From NCBI RefSeq assembly GCF_000626675.1, contig NZ_CP006842.1, positions 1,550,001-1,614,000 of the forward strand: 64,000 bases of DNA, read 5' to 3'. The notes under the pieces are model-generated. The model had not been told where the DNA came from, searched no databases, and saw only the letters and a list, made by a program, of their open reading frames with translations. Each line of letters opens with the position of its first letter. The first letter of the stretch is position 1. The stretch is from Corynebacterium glyciniphilum AJ 3170 (GTDB taxonomy: Bacteria > Actinomycetota > Actinomycetes > Mycobacteriales > Mycobacteriaceae). Shown in pieces: positions 26,683 through 36,919 of this stretch. The position numbers and the translations under genes were made by a program.

Positions 26683-27935
26683 ATGGGGGACAAGGACGTG
26701 TCGCGACAGAAGGCCTGGGTGTACCTGCGCCGGGTGGTGGAGGCCTCCCAGACGGAACTTCTGGAACTGCTGTGGCCCGACGGGGTGACGGGCGGGGCAC
26801 GTGCCTCCGTGGACACCACCGCACCAGCAGATGTTGAACGAGCGGCCGGCATGATTCGTCGTCGTGATCCCGCACTACCGGATACTCTCCTGGAAAGCAC
26901 CCGCCGTCGAGCCGATGTCGACGCCGAAAGTGACCTCGCATTCGCGCGGGACAACGGGTGGAGACTGATCACACCGGATGCTGAGGAATGGCCCACGGAC
27001 CTTCTCGCCGCGTCATTCACGAACATCGGGCCCGACACCATGGTCGACGGAATCCGGGGGCAGGCGACTCAGCCCTTCGCGCTCTGGGCGACCGGGACCG
27101 CGAGACTTGATGAAGCCGTCGACCGCAGTGTGGCCATGGTCGGTACACGATCGTCGACAGCTTACGGGAACCGGACCACCCACGCGATGGCGGGCGAACT
27201 CGCCAACGCCGGGTACACGGTGGTGTCTGGTGGCGCGCTGGGCATCGACACCGCGGCTCACTCCGGGGCCCTCAGTGCGGGAGGTCGGACAGTGGTGGTC
27301 ACCGCCACCGGGCCCGGACAGGTCTACCCCAGGTCCAATGAACGACTGTTCCACGCTGCATCAGGGAGAGGGTTGGTGCTTTCGGAGTACCCGCCGCACC
27401 AACGGGCGGCCCGCCACCGCTTCCTCACCCGTAACCGTCTCGTTGCAGCACTCTCGCAGGGAACCGTGCTGTTGGCTGCGGGATACCGGTCGGGAGCAGT
27501 GAATACGGCGAATTGGGCCGATACGATGTACCGGCCCGTCATGGTGTTGCCAGGGCCGGTCGATTCCGCAGAGTACATCGGATGCCACAAGCGGATCCGC
27601 GACGGTGCCGGAATCCTGATCACCCGCGCCGCAGACGTTCGTGAAGTCCTCGAACCGTTGGGGACCGTCGACACCGAACGCCAGCTCAGCCTGGAGTTCG
27701 GCGCTACGCCTGTGCAACAGCTCAAGGCGGACCAGCTCAGGGTCTACGACGCCTGTGGAGTAGACAGCGACACTCTCGGCGGGCTGGAACAGACGGGCTG
27801 GAACAGATCAGCACCGACACCGCTCTGCCCATCAACGCGGTCGTGACGATCATCACCGAACTCGAGGCACTGAATCTGGTGATCCGGTCCCGCGGCCGAT
27901 GGATCAAGACCCGGGAGCACAGTAGCCGGGCATAA
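26683..27935 (+). pseudogene. dprA: dprA, frameshifted near the 3' end
   Basis: DprA/Smf binds incoming single-stranded DNA and loads RecA in natural transformation. The Rossmann-like core is complete (MVGTRSSTAYGNRTTHAMAG, VVSGGALGIDTAAHSG, HRFLTRNRLVAALS). At 27780-27807 the 14-mer CGGGCTGGAACAGA is present twice in tandem, which shifts the frame. The protein then runs into WNRSAPTPLCPSTRS and stops at 27846. Deleting one copy restores LGGLEQISTDTALPINAV and continues to a stop at 27935, completing the C-terminal winged helix. The core might still be made (about 387 aa). I use ATG 26683; GTG 26656 and ATG 26668 are alternatives. Confidence 0.88.
27780..27807 (+). repeat. Perfect 14-bp tandem duplication in dprA
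   Basis: CGGGCTGGAACAGA at 27780-27793 and again at 27794-27807. Fourteen is not divisible by three, so it causes the frameshift. Confidence 0.93.
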
Positions 27936-27961
27936 CGAGACCGGGGCAGGAGGCAGCGGAC

Positions 27962-27967
27962 TAGAAT
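27962..27967 (+). promoter_or_regulatory. Leaderless -10 box of xerC
   Basis: TAGAAT, 8 nt before the ATG at 27976. Confidence 0.6.
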
Positions 27968-27975
27968 CTGTGGTC

Positions 27976-28956
27976 ATGAGCAGCCACCGTGCGCCCGACG
28001 AGCCCGCCGACGCAGGCCCCGTGAACGAGGCCATCGACGCCTACCTCGAATACCTCTCCCTGGTGAAGGGACGGGCGGTCAACACCGTCACCGCCTACGG
28101 TCGGGATCTCCGCGCCGCCTGCGAAGGCCTCGAGAGCATCGACCAGTTCACCCTCGACCGAGGACGGGACGTGTTGGACTGGGCTCTGGAATCGGGTGCC
28201 TCCCGGGCCTCCGTGGCGCGACTCGTCTCCAGCATGCGGGGATTCGGCAGCTGGCTCAGCCACACCGGACGGCTCCCACTCAACCCGGTCTCCGCTCTAC
28301 AGGCACCTACCCCTCAGCGGCATCTGCCGCGGGTCCTCAACAACAACCAGGCAGACACCCTGCTCGACCACGCACGAGCACAAGCGGAGTTGACGGACAC
28401 CGACATCGACAACCCGGGAGACGACCACCGCCGTGCTCTGGCTGTCCGTGACTGGGCGATTCTGGAACTGCTCTACGCCAGCGGTATCCGAGTCTCCGAG
28501 CTCTGCAGTGCTGACCTGGCGGACCTCGGGGACCGCGACCTCCGGGTGACTGGTAAGGGGAACAAGACCCGCATCGTCCCCTTCGGCACCAGTGCCCGTG
28601 AGGCGATGAATGCCTGGATCAACGTCCGCCCCCGTCTCTCGGCACGCCGGGCCGGTAATCAACCCGCGGTGCCCGCACTGTTCCTCGGAAGCCGTGGAGG
28701 AAGAATCGACCAGCGGCGGGTCCGCGAGATCGTTCACAACGCAGCAACAGAGGCAGGAACGCCAGGTATCTCCCCGCACGGACTCCGACATACCAGCGCC
28801 ACCGCAGTCCTCGAAGGGGGAGCAGACCTCCGGGTCGTCCAGGAACTTCTCGGACATGCGTCGATGCAGACGACACAGATCTACACTCACGTCGGTTCGG
28901 AACGGCTCCGTCGAGTCTACCGACAGACGCACCCCCGGTCCGGATTCCAGCACTGA
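27976..28956 (+). CDS. xerC: Tyrosine recombinase XerC
   Basis: A 326-aa tyrosine recombinase that with XerD resolves chromosome dimers at dif. The SAM-like N-domain (AIDAYLEYLSLVKGRAVNTV) precedes the catalytic domain with Arg in ASGIRVSELCSADL, Lys in VTGKGNKTRI, HGLRHTSA (His-x-x-Arg), LGHASMQTTQIYTHV (His and the nucleophilic Tyr). The location after dprA, as in mycobacteria, and the length make it the housekeeping XerC and not an integrase of the element. The start is set by the TAGAAT box. Confidence 0.94.
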   Translation: MSSHRAPDEPADAGPVNEAIDAYLEYLSLVKGRAVNTVTAYGRDLRAACEGLESIDQFTLDRGRDVLDWALESGASRASVARLVSSMRGFGSWLSHTGRLPLNPVSALQAPTPQRHLPRVLNNNQADTLLDHARAQAELTDTDIDNPGDDHRRALAVRDWAILELLYASGIRVSELCSADLADLGDRDLRVTGKGNKTRIVPFGTSAREAMNAWINVRPRLSARRAGNQPAVPALFLGSRGGRIDQRRVREIVHNAATEAGTPGISPHGLRHTSATAVLEGGADLRVVQELLGHASMQTTQIYTHVGSERLRRVYRQTHPRSGFQH

Positions 28957-28997
28957 CGACGAATGACCGGAACTCTTCTCCACCACCCGGGACACCG

Positions 28998-29540
28998 TCA
29001 GCTCCACAGCCGCACCACGACGGGGGCGAGCAGACTCATCGGGTCAATGTAACGTCCGTAGTCGGTGCCGGTGCGTGCGCCCCAGGACAGCCCTTCCTCG
29101 CGCCGGGCCGTGTCCGACAGAGACTCAGCATGGGCCAGAATGCCGATGGTCTCGCCCGAAGAAACGCGGTCACCTGCTGAGACGTTGGCTATGACCGGCT
29201 CGTACGTGGTGCGCAGGCCACCGGAGTGGTTGATCGAGACCACGGGGTTTCCGGCGACCACCCCGGCGAAATGCACGGTTCCCCCGGCACTGGCCCCGAC
29301 TGCATCACCGGGAAGTGCGTGCAGGTCCACACCACGGTGTCCCGGTAGCCAGTTCTCTGTCGGGATGTCCGCCGGACGCACTACCCGTCCCGGCACCGGA
29401 CGTTCGTGGTGTCGGTCGGTCTGCGCTCCCGCCGGCGTCAGTGACGACACCGCGAGGATCACACTGAACCATGCGATGAAGAGTCTCGGTCGTCGCTGTC
29501 GATGCAGCCTCGTCGTCATCCCTGTCGTTATCCCCGTCAT
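28998..29540 (-). CDS. Secreted M23-type (LytM) peptidase domain protein
   Basis: A 180-aa protein with an N-terminal signal sequence (LFIAWFSVILAVSSLTPAGAQ) and a single M23 domain (HRGVDLHALPGDAVGASAGG, VSINHSGGLRTTYEPV). The first zinc ligands are HRGVDL, but the final HxH motif is not in its usual form (GLRTTYEP), so it may be a non-catalytic activator such as those of cell-wall amidases. The gene is on the strand opposite xerC and rpsB. A start at 29519 is also possible. Confidence 0.85.
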   Translation of the reverse strand: MTGITTGMTTRLHRQRRPRLFIAWFSVILAVSSLTPAGAQTDRHHERPVPGRVVRPADIPTENWLPGHRGVDLHALPGDAVGASAGGTVHFAGVVAGNPVVSINHSGGLRTTYEPVIANVSAGDRVSSGETIGILAHAESLSDTARREEGLSWGARTGTDYGRYIDPMSLLAPVVVRLWS

Positions 29541-30135
29541 GGGCCCATTGTTCCCTGACTGCGGAGGGAAGATCGGGGGCGATGGTGCGGGTGTGGATAA
29601 CTCACTCGCCGCCGGAGATAGCGTGAGGCCAAAGTGGCGGATGGGGTTTCAGTGGTCCGGTGGGCTGCCGGCCGTCTGCCGCGCGGTGCGACTTACGCAC
29701 ACGCCCGGGTGAAAGAGTTGTGGGATCACCTGGTGCCGGGTAGATTCAACATCCGCAGTATGTCCGCCAGTATGGCGCGGCACTCAGCCGGCGGTCCACG
29801 TCGGTTGCCGAGAACGGTCTCCGAGAATGTCACTGTCACACGCGATCTGTGCCAGGAACGGGGGAGTGTCCCGAAACGCCAGTTCCGGTGGGTGTGCTGA
29901 CATCGCGTAGGTATCGCGTGATCCGACTCTGTGGCCCGTCCGTCAACGGTCCCCGCTGAATCAGCGGGGTTAACTGGGCGGGGACAACCCGGGGATGCCT
30001 GCCAGGACGACCGATGAACCGACGGTTACCGTGGGCAAGTCGGCCGTAGAAGAACCGTCAACCTGAACTTTTGAAAGCGAGGAAGGGGAGCGGCGGCCGG
30101 GAGAATCCCCGGTCAGCGAACTCTCCTGAACTATC
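29541..30135 (+). other. 595-bp gap holding the rpsB promoter/leader
   Basis: It contains a hairpin (CCCCGCTG AAT CAGCGGGG, 29951-29969) about 170 bp before rpsB, not followed by T residues. A frame at 29634-29900 has no family features. The region probably carries the rpsB promoter and a long leader that could be autoregulated, but I cannot place a promoter securely. Confidence 0.4.
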
Positions 30136-30972
30136 ATGGCTGTTGTCACCATGCGCGAACTGCTGGACGCCGGCGTCCACTTCGGTCACCAGACCCGTCG
30201 TTGGAACCCGAAGATGAAGCGTTTCATCTTCACCGACCGTAACGGCATCTACATCATCGATCTGCAGCAGACTCTGACCTTCATCGACGAGGCCTACGAG
30301 TTCGTCAAGGAGACCGTTGCCCACGGCGGCAACATTCTCTACGTCGGCACCAAGAAGCAGGCCCAGGAAGCTATCGCTACCGAGGCGGAGCGCGTCGGGA
30401 TGCCCTACGTCAACCACCGTTGGCTCGGCGGCATGCTCACCAACTTCCAGACTGTCGCGAAGCGTCTGCACCGTCTCAAGGAGCTCCAGGCAATGGAAGC
30501 TGCTGAGGACGGCTACAAGGGCCGCACCAAGAAGGAGGTCCTGATGCTGACCCGCGAGCGTAACAAGCTCGAGCGCGTCCTGGGCGGCATCTCCGACATG
30601 TCCAAGGTCCCCTCCGCACTGTGGATCGTGGACACCAACAAGGAGCACATCGCCGTCTCCGAGGCGAAGAAGCTCAACATCCCGGTTGTCGCCATCCTCG
30701 ACACCAACTGTGACCCGGATGACGTTAACTTCCCGATCCCGGGCAACGACGACGCCATCCGTGCCACCACGGTGCTGACCTCGGTGATCTCCTCCGCTGT
30801 CGAGGCCGGGCGCACCGCACGTGCCGAGCGTCAGGCTGCTGCAGCCAAGGAGTCCGCCGGCGACGCAGAGAAGACCGCCGAGAAGGCAGAGAAGACCGAG
30901 AAGACGGAACAGGCTGAGGCTCCCGAGGCTGACGCTGCTGCGGAGACCCCCGCAGCCGAGTCTGCAGAGTAA
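30136..30972 (+). CDS. rpsB: 30S ribosomal protein S2
   Basis: S2, which joins the small subunit late and helps position S1. Typical start [20 protein letters not shown] and motifs [46 protein letters not shown]. It has 278 aa with an Ala/Glu/Lys tail from about residue 233. It is followed 54 bp later by tsf. Confidence 0.97.
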   Translation: MAVVTMRELLDAGVHFGHQTRRWNPKMKRFIFTDRNGIYIIDLQQTLTFIDEAYEFVKETVAHGGNILYVGTKKQAQEAIATEAERVGMPYVNHRWLGGMLTNFQTVAKRLHRLKELQAMEAAEDGYKGRTKKEVLMLTRERNKLERVLGGISDMSKVPSALWIVDTNKEHIAVSEAKKLNIPVVAILDTNCDPDDVNFPIPGNDDAIRATTVLTSVISSAVEAGRTARAERQAAAAKESAGDAEKTAEKAEKTEKTEQAEAPEADAAAETPAAESAE

Positions 30973-31026
30973 TTCTCTCCACGTCTGTACTTTTCACTTC
31001 CACCATCTGAAGGAGGATCGCCTCAC

Positions 31027-31845
31027 ATGGCGAACTACACCGCCGCCGACGTCAAGAAGCTCCGCGAGCTCACCGGCTCCGGCATGATGGCCTGCAAGAA
31101 GGCCCTCGAAGAGTCCGAAGGGGACTTCGACAAGGCCGTCGAGATCCTGCGCATCAAGGGCGCCAAGGACGTGGGCAAGCGCGCTGAGCGCACCGCGGCC
31201 GAGGGCTTGATCGCCGTCTCCGGCAACACCATGGTCGAGATCAACTCGGAGACCGACTTCGTCGCGAAGAACTCCGAGTTCATCGAGCTTGCAAACCGCA
31301 TCGCCGAGGCTGCTGCCGCCGCCAAGGCCAACAGCCCGGAGGCTCTCGCAGCTGCTGACGTCGACGGCAAGTCCGCCGAGACCGTCATCCAGGAGCTGTC
31401 CGCCAAGATCGGTGAGAAGCTCGAGCTGCGTCGCGCCGTCACTATTGACGGTGACAAGATCGCTGTCTACCTGCACCACCGTTCGTCCGACCTGCCCCCG
31501 GCAGTCGGCGTGCTCGTTTCCTACACCGGTGACGACGAGGGTGCCGCCAAGGCGGCTGCCATGCAGGTCGCCGCTCTGAAGGCCACCTACCTGTCCAGCG
31601 AGGACGTCCCGGAGGAGACCGTCTCCAAGGAGCGAGAGATCGCCGAGGCTACCGCTCGCGAGGAAGGCAAGCCGGAGAAGGCACTGCCGAACATCATCGA
31701 AGGGCGCCTCAAGGGCTACTTCAAGGACGCCTGCCTGCTGGATCAGCCGTCCGTCACCGAGTCCAAGAAGACCGTCAAGCAGGTCATGGACGAGGCCGGC
31801 GTTACGCTGAACGGTTTCGTGCGCTTCGAGGTCGGCCAGAGCTAA
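31027..31845 (+). CDS. tsf: Elongation factor Ts
   Basis: Nucleotide exchange factor for EF-Tu, 272 aa. The UBA-like N-terminal domain ([20 protein letters not shown]) and the TDFVAKN contact motif are present, with two dimerisation subdomains after them. A strong AAGGAGGATCGC ribosome binding site precedes ATG 31027. It ends in a long hairpin terminator. Confidence 0.97.
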   Translation: MANYTAADVKKLRELTGSGMMACKKALEESEGDFDKAVEILRIKGAKDVGKRAERTAAEGLIAVSGNTMVEINSETDFVAKNSEFIELANRIAEAAAAAKANSPEALAAADVDGKSAETVIQELSAKIGEKLELRRAVTIDGDKIAVYLHHRSSDLPPAVGVLVSYTGDDEGAAKAAAMQVAALKATYLSSEDVPEETVSKEREIAEATAREEGKPEKALPNIIEGRLKGYFKDACLLDQPSVTESKKTVKQVMDEAGVTLNGFVRFEVGQS

Positions 31846-31883
31846 GCTCCCGGCACCCTCGTTCCGCTCACAGGCGAACCGGT

Positions 31884-31927
31884 ACTGGACCCGTCGGCCC
31901 CGCTCATCCGGGGTCGGCGGGTTCAGT
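31884..31927 (+). terminator. Terminator hairpin after tsf
   Basis: ACTGGACCCGTCGGCCCC (31884-31901) pairs with GGGGTCGGCGGGTTCAGT (31910-31927) over 18 positions (15 Watson-Crick, the rest G-U in RNA) around an 8-nt loop. No T tract follows. Confidence 0.6.
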
Positions 31928-32005
31928 GCTGTCCGGAACAGTCCGGCACGCTAGGATGATCAATCGGATACAGACCGCACCTACACCCCACAAGGAGATC
32001 CCACG

Positions 32006-32755
32006 GTGGCCGAAAGCACTGCAAGCACTGGAGACACCTCGACCGGCTACAAGAGGGTCATGTTGAAGCTGGGGGGAGAGATGTTCGGCGGCGGTAAAGT
32101 CGGTATCGACCCCGACGTCGTCGAGAATGTGGCCCGGCAGATCGCCGAGGTCGCGAGCACCGGTGCGGAGATCGCCGTGGTGATCGGTGGCGGCAACTTC
32201 TTCCGGGGTGCCGAACTGCAGCAGCGTGGCCTCGACCGCGCACGGTCCGACTACATGGGCATGCTGGGCACGGTGATGAACTGTCTGGCTCTGCAGGACT
32301 TCCTCGAGCAGCAGGGCATCGACTCCCGGGTTCAGACCGCCATCAATATGGCGCAGGTGTCTGAGCCGTACCTTCCGTTGCGCGCCGACCGGCACCTGGA
32401 GAAAGGCCGCGTGGTGATTTTCGGTGCGGGCATGGGTATGCCTTACTTCTCGACGGATACCACGGCCGCCCAGCGCGCCCTGGAGATCGGTTGTGAGGTC
32501 CTGTTGATGGCTAAGGGCGTCGACGGCGTCTACAACGACGACCCGCGCACCAACCCGGATGCTGAGCTCTTCCACGAGATCAGCCACCGTGAGGTTATCG
32601 AACGCGGTCTCAAGGTCGCTGATGCCACGGCGTTCAGCCTGTGCATGGACAACAACATGCCCATGCTCGTCTTCAATCTCCTCACCGACGGCAACATCGC
32701 CCGGGCTGTGGCGGGGGAACAGATCGGCACCCTGGTCGCGACCCCCGCGTCCTGA
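32006..32755 (+). CDS. pyrH: Uridylate kinase
   Basis: UMP kinase of the amino-acid-kinase fold, which makes UDP in pyrimidine synthesis. Motifs: [53 protein letters not shown]. It has 249 aa, GTG start at 32006 with an AAGGAG ribosome binding site. It stands between tsf and frr in the standard order. Confidence 0.97.
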   Translation: MAESTASTGDTSTGYKRVMLKLGGEMFGGGKVGIDPDVVENVARQIAEVASTGAEIAVVIGGGNFFRGAELQQRGLDRARSDYMGMLGTVMNCLALQDFLEQQGIDSRVQTAINMAQVSEPYLPLRADRHLEKGRVVIFGAGMGMPYFSTDTTAAQRALEIGCEVLLMAKGVDGVYNDDPRTNPDAELFHEISHREVIERGLKVADATAFSLCMDNNMPMLVFNLLTDGNIARAVAGEQIGTLVATPAS

Positions 32756-32905
32756 TCTCCGTTACCGTCGCTGACAGCAGAATAAACCACCCCTGCATCA
32801 GGTAGTGGTGAACTTCTGGGAAACTCACGTCTGGTGACTGGTAGATTCGTCACTGGAACAGCAAGACCTGCCCGCAACAGTTTTATCTTCGACAAGAGGA
32901 CAGCA

Positions 32906-33463
32906 ATGATTGACGACACCCTGCTCGAGTCCGAGGACTACATGAGCCGCTCGGTGGAACACGTCCGCGAGGACCTGATGACCATCCGGACCGGCCGTGC
33001 GAACCCTGCCATGTTCAACGGCGTGTTCGCCGAGTACTACGGTGTGCGCACCCCGATCACCCAGATGGCGACGATCAGTGTGCCCGAACCACGCATGCTG
33101 ATCATCAAGCCCTACGAGATGTCGGCGATGCAGGAGGTCGAGAACGCGATCCGCAATTCCGACCTCGGGGTGAACCCCACCAACGACGGCCACGTCCTGC
33201 GTGTGACGGTACCGCAGCTGACGGAGGAGCGGCGCCGCGACCTGGTCAAGGTCGCCAAGTCCAAGGGGGAGGACGCGAAGATCGCGATCCGCAACATCCG
33301 CCGGAAGGGCATGGACAGCCTGGCGAAGATCCAGAAGGACGGGGATGCCGGAGAGGACGAGGTCAAGGCCGCAGAGAAGGAGCTGGACAAGGTCACCCAG
33401 CAGTACGTCGGGCAGGTCGATGCCGTCGTAGAGTCGAAGGAAAAGGAGTTGATGGAGGTCTAG
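32906..33463 (+). CDS. frr: Ribosome recycling factor
   Basis: RRF, which with EF-G splits post-termination ribosomes. The 185-aa product starts [20 protein letters not shown] and includes [18 protein letters not shown] and [23 protein letters not shown] 32906 follows CAAGAGGACAGCA; upstream in-frame codons are leader. Its stop shares bases with the GTG of cdsA. Confidence 0.97.
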   Translation: MIDDTLLESEDYMSRSVEHVREDLMTIRTGRANPAMFNGVFAEYYGVRTPITQMATISVPEPRMLIIKPYEMSAMQEVENAIRNSDLGVNPTNDGHVLRVTVPQLTEERRRDLVKVAKSKGEDAKIAIRNIRRKGMDSLAKIQKDGDAGEDEVKAAEKELDKVTQQYVGQVDAVVESKEKELMEV

Positions 33464-34395
33464 TGTCTGCTGGACATCCATCAGAGCCAGACGCCGCCGT
33501 GAATGCCGCGAATAACGTGGGACGGGACGGCTACCGCCTGCCGCAGCCGAAGAACTCCGCCGGGCGGAATCTTCCTGTCGCCATCGCCAGTGGAATCGCC
33601 CTCGGCGCTCTGGTGGTGGCGGGGCTTGCCGTACCTTACGTCTGGTACCCGCTGATCGCCGTGGCCATGGGGTTGGCGACATATGAGGTCTGGAGCCGGC
33701 TACGGGAGAACGGCTACGGACTCAACCTCCCGGTGCTCGTCATCGGTGGACAGGCCATGATCTGGCTGTCGTGGCCGTTCGGTGTGACCGGACTGATCTC
33801 GGCTTTCGCATTGAGCGCCGTGGCCTCGGTGGTAGCCCGTCTCTTCCACAACGGCAGGACGGTGCCACCGACGAACTGGCTACGTGACATCGGCATCTCG
33901 CTGTTCGTCCTGGTGTGGATACCGATGTGCGGTGCTTTCGCGGGTATGCTGTCGCAGCTGACCTACCAGGATGTTCCGTGGTGGAGTTTTGTCCTGACGT
34001 TCATGTTGTGCGTCATCGCATCGGACGTGGGTGGGTACGCTGCCGGTGTATTTTTCGGAAGCCATCCGATGGTGCCCGCGATCAGCCCGAAGAAGTCCTG
34101 GGAGGGTTTTGCCGGGTCGGTTGTTTTCGCGGCACTGGTCGGCATGCTCTCGGTGCTCTTCCTCCTGGACCTGCGCGACCCCATGCACTACGTGCTGGGG
34201 CTGTCGCTGGGCGCCGGGCTGGCGCTCTGCGCCACCGTGGGAGACCTGGTTGAATCGCAGTTCAAGCGCGACCTGAAGATCAAGGACATGTCCGCGATGA
34301 TCCCGGGGCACGGCGGGCTGATGGACCGTCTCGACGGGATGTTGCCGGCCGCGATGCTCACGTGGATCGTGATGACCGCTGTCGCGGCGCTGTGA
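33463..34395 (+). CDS. cdsA: Phosphatidate cytidylyltransferase
   Basis: CDP-diacylglycerol synthase, the entry to phospholipid synthesis, an integral membrane enzyme. The 310-aa product has about 8 membrane segments from residue 40. The C-terminal signature is recognisable (VGDLVESQFKRDLKIKDMSAMIPGHGGLMDRLD). GTG 33463 overlaps the frr stop, so expression is coupled. Confidence 0.95.
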   Translation: MSAGHPSEPDAAVNAANNVGRDGYRLPQPKNSAGRNLPVAIASGIALGALVVAGLAVPYVWYPLIAVAMGLATYEVWSRLRENGYGLNLPVLVIGGQAMIWLSWPFGVTGLISAFALSAVASVVARLFHNGRTVPPTNWLRDIGISLFVLVWIPMCGAFAGMLSQLTYQDVPWWSFVLTFMLCVIASDVGGYAAGVFFGSHPMVPAISPKKSWEGFAGSVVFAALVGMLSVLFLLDLRDPMHYVLGLSLGAGLALCATVGDLVESQFKRDLKIKDMSAMIPGHGGLMDRLDGMLPAAMLTWIVMTAVAAL

Positions 34396-34408
34396 GAGCG
34401 GACCGGAG

Positions 34409-34891
34409 TTAACGATTGCGCCCCGTGCCCTTTCCGCGGGTGCCGTCCGGATGATTGATCTGGCGTCGCAGCTGCAGAATCCTCACCGCGCCGACACACG
34501 CCATGACAAGTGCACCGGCGATGGCGGCGATCAGCATGCCGACGCCGATGGGGAAGTTCCACTGCCAGACGAACATCTGCAGTCGGACCGAGTCCTGGTT
34601 CTGGAGGATGAAGACGAGCAACAGAATCAGGATGACCGCGCCGATGGTCAGGCCTACCCAGGTCGATCCCGCAATCGATCCCGCAACGGTTGGCTTCTCC
34701 CCGGCATGCTGCTCTGAGCCTGTTGAGTCTCCCGCGGCTCCGGAATCCACGGTGTCGGGGCTGGTGCCCGTCGCTGTCGTCTCAGCAACGTCTGTGCCGG
34801 TGCTGACCTCGGCGTTCTCGGCAGCTTCCGCTGCGTCAGTGGCGGGGACGGTCAGGTCGTCTGAGTAGTCATTCCCGTGGCTCGTAGTCAT
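34409..34891 (-). CDS. LapA-domain (DUF1049) membrane protein
   Basis: A 160-aa protein. An acidic, Thr/Ala-rich N-terminal 70 residues precede two membrane segments (VGLTIGAVILILLLVFILQN and PIGVGMLIAAIAGALVMACV), with the QNQDSVRLQMFVWQW linker that marks the LapA/DUF1049 family. The tail is basic. The ATG at 34891 lies 7 nt from a TACACT box (minus strand), excluding the longer 178-aa reading. Its role in envelope assembly is only inferred from E. coli LapA. Confidence 0.88.
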   Translation of the reverse strand: MTTSHGNDYSDDLTVPATDAAEAAENAEVSTGTDVAETTATGTSPDTVDSGAAGDSTGSEQHAGEKPTVAGSIAGSTWVGLTIGAVILILLLVFILQNQDSVRLQMFVWQWNFPIGVGMLIAAIAGALVMACVGAVRILQLRRQINHPDGTRGKGTGRNR

Positions 34892-34898
34892 GTCGCCC

Positions 34899-34904
34899 AG
34901 TGTA
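34899..34904 (-). promoter_or_regulatory. Leaderless -10 box of the LapA-like gene
   Basis: TACACT on the minus strand, 7 nt before the ATG at 34891. Confidence 0.55.
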
Positions 34905-34959
34905 GTGCCAAGACACGATGTGCTCACCCCCTCCACGACGTGCAATAATGACCGACACC

Positions 34960-36072
34960 ATGACTACACCGGTACAACTGCAGTTCCGTGCCCCCACCAG
35001 GGGCATGCCACCCACTCACCTGGCTGACCTCACTGACGACGAGGTCAAGTCGGCGGTTACCGATGCCGGATTGCCCGGCTTCCGCGCCAACCAGATCGCA
35101 CGTCAGTACTACGGGCGCCTTGAGGGGGATCCGTCGCAGATGACGGACCTCCCCGAGGGCCTGCGCGCTACGGTCAAGGACACACTGTTTCCCACGTTGA
35201 TGGAGTCCGTGCGCAACATTTCCTGCGATGAGGGACAGACCCGTAAGACGCTGTGGAAGTTGCACGACGCCACAATGCTCGAGTCCGTCCTGATGCGCTA
35301 CCCGGACCGTGCGACCCTCTGCATTTCCTCTCAGGCCGGCTGCGGCATGGCCTGCCCGTTCTGCGCCACGGGCCAGGGTGGGTTGGACCGTAACCTGTCC
35401 ACCGCGGAGATCGTCGAGCAGGTCCGAGCCGCAGCGAAAGCAATGCGCGACGGTGAGGTCGAGGGCGGGGAAGGGCGCCTGTCGAATATCGTGTTCATGG
35501 GAATGGGGGAGCCACTGGCCAACTACAAGCGTGTGGTCAAGGCGATCAAGCGCATCACCTCTCCTTCTCCGGAAGGGTTCGGTATTTCCGCACGCAACAT
35601 CACGGTCTCGACCGTGGGGCTTGCCCCTGCAATCCGTAAGCTCGCGGACGAGGGGATGCACATGCGTCTGGCCGTGAGCCTGCACTGCCCGGACGATGAG
35701 TTGCGCGACACCCTTGTCCCGGTCAACAACCGTTGGTCCGTCGATGAAGTTCTCGAGGCGGCACGGTATTACGCCGACAAGTCCGGTCGTCGTGTCTCTA
35801 TCGAGTATGCCCTGATCCGCGACATCAACGATCACCCGTGGCGTGCCGACCTACTCGGCAAGAAGTTGCGGGGAGCACTCGGCAACCAGGTGCACGTGAA
35901 CCTGATTCCTCTGAACCCGACGCCCGGCTCGAAATGGGATGCGTCACCGAAACCAGTCCAGGATGAGTTCGTCCGGCGGGTCGCGGCTCAGGGCGTCGCG
36001 TGCACGGTGCGTGACACCCGCGGCCAGGAGATCGCGGCGGCCTGTGGGCAGCTCGCGGCCGAGGAACGATAG
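34960..36072 (+). CDS. rlmN: 23S rRNA (adenine2503-C2)-methyltransferase / tRNA m2A37 RlmN
   Basis: Radical SAM methyltransferase. The cluster motif is CGMACPFC (residues about 133-140), preceded by the CISSQAG strand; other parts are GMGEPLANY and [12 protein letters not shown]. The conserved catalytic Cys lies near the end ([14 protein letters not shown]). 370 aa from ATG 34960 (MTTPVQLQF); ATG 34948 is an alternative. An AATAAT at 34944-34949 is the probable -10 box. A terminator follows. Confidence 0.95.
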   Translation: MTTPVQLQFRAPTRGMPPTHLADLTDDEVKSAVTDAGLPGFRANQIARQYYGRLEGDPSQMTDLPEGLRATVKDTLFPTLMESVRNISCDEGQTRKTLWKLHDATMLESVLMRYPDRATLCISSQAGCGMACPFCATGQGGLDRNLSTAEIVEQVRAAAKAMRDGEVEGGEGRLSNIVFMGMGEPLANYKRVVKAIKRITSPSPEGFGISARNITVSTVGLAPAIRKLADEGMHMRLAVSLHCPDDELRDTLVPVNNRWSVDEVLEAARYYADKSGRRVSIEYALIRDINDHPWRADLLGKKLRGALGNQVHVNLIPLNPTPGSKWDASPKPVQDEFVRRVAAQGVACTVRDTRGQEIAAACGQLAAEER

Positions 36073-36098
36073 CGCGCCTCAGCTGTGTCCTGACACGT

Positions 36099-36140
36099 AC
36101 GCTCCCGGTCGGCCCATTCCAGGAAACCAACCGGGAGCGT
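36099..36140 (+). terminator. Terminator hairpin after rlmN
   Basis: ACGCTCCCGGT (36099-36109) pairs perfectly with ACCGGGAGCGT (36130-36140) around a 20-nt loop. Confidence 0.6.
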
Positions 36141-36167
36141 CCGGGGGGGGGATCCGAGAACGACAAC

Positions 36168-36205
36168 GCCCCGCACGGTCCGGGAATCAACGGACGATGC
36201 GGGGC
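36168..36205 (-). terminator. Terminator hairpin of the DUF2631 gene
   Basis: GCCCCGCA (36168-36175) pairs with TGCGGGGC (36198-36205). Reading on the minus strand it follows the DUF2631 stop by 29 bp. Confidence 0.6.
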
Positions 36206-36234
36206 CTTGTGTCGGCGTCGGAGTGATGCCTCCG

Positions 36235-36699
36235 CTAGTGGTGCAGTGCGTGCTTCGGGGTCTCGATGTTCTCGACACCGTCGGATCCGACACCAGGAAG
36301 GTTCCAGGAACGGAGCTCTGCGGTGGTCATGTTGGCGTAGGCGCCGGTGAGGTTGCGCTGGTCGGCGGCCCAGTCCGGCTCCTGGTGTCCGGCCGGCTTG
36401 TTGTGCGCGGTCACCGTCGCACGGGCAGGCTTCGGCTTCCAGTTGGGCGAGGAGTGGCGCGCGTACAGCGTCGTTCCCAGCAGGACGAGGACACCGATGG
36501 CAACCAGCCAGATGTTCTCGACGTGACCCTGGTGGTTACCGAACAGCATGCCGAACATGGAGAGTCCGCCGAGGTAGCCGATGACGATCGTTGTCTTCCG
36601 GGGGAACTGGTGCCAGCCCCAGGCGGCGGACGGCTCATCCTCGGTGGAGACGCCGTTGTACACTGCCACCTTCGTGCCATGATTTCCGTGATCGGCCAC
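36235..36699 (-). CDS. DUF2631 membrane protein
   Basis: A 154-aa protein with two membrane segments (TTIVIGYLGGLSMFGMLFGN, then ENIWLVAIGVLVLLGTTLYA) and a conserved short N-terminus; matches the actinobacterial DUF2631 family found next to dxr. The start is the GTG at 36699, which follows AGGAGGATATCGAC; the ATG-started longer frame is shadow. Function unknown. Confidence 0.85.
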   Translation of the reverse strand: MADHGNHGTKVAVYNGVSTEDEPSAAWGWHQFPRKTTIVIGYLGGLSMFGMLFGNHQGHVENIWLVAIGVLVLLGTTLYARHSSPNWKPKPARATVTAHNKPAGHQEPDWAADQRNLTGAYANMTTAELRSWNLPGVGSDGVENIETPKHALHH

Positions 36700-36919
36700 G
36701 TCGATATCCTCCTGAACTAGGACGGCAGTGGTCACCTGCCGAATTATCGGTTCCATTGTGACACATCCCCGCGGTTCGGAGAATTTCCGACCCGGTGTGG
36801 GGTCCCCCGTTTGTGTCGGCCTTCTTGCTGACCGGCAGCTGGAGGCTTGCTGGAGGTCTGCTGGGGGAGTACGCGACCGTGGTGTCCCGGCTACCGCGCG
36901 GTCGCGGCGGCGTGGAACA

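Noticed and set aside
27976..28956. Tyrosine recombinase as a second integrase of the element
   Set aside because: It lies outside the attachment sites, next to dprA in the conserved chromosomal order, and has XerC length and motifs.
29634..29900. 88-aa frame before rpsB
   Set aside because: No start signals or family features; lies in the region expected to hold the rpsB promoter and leader.
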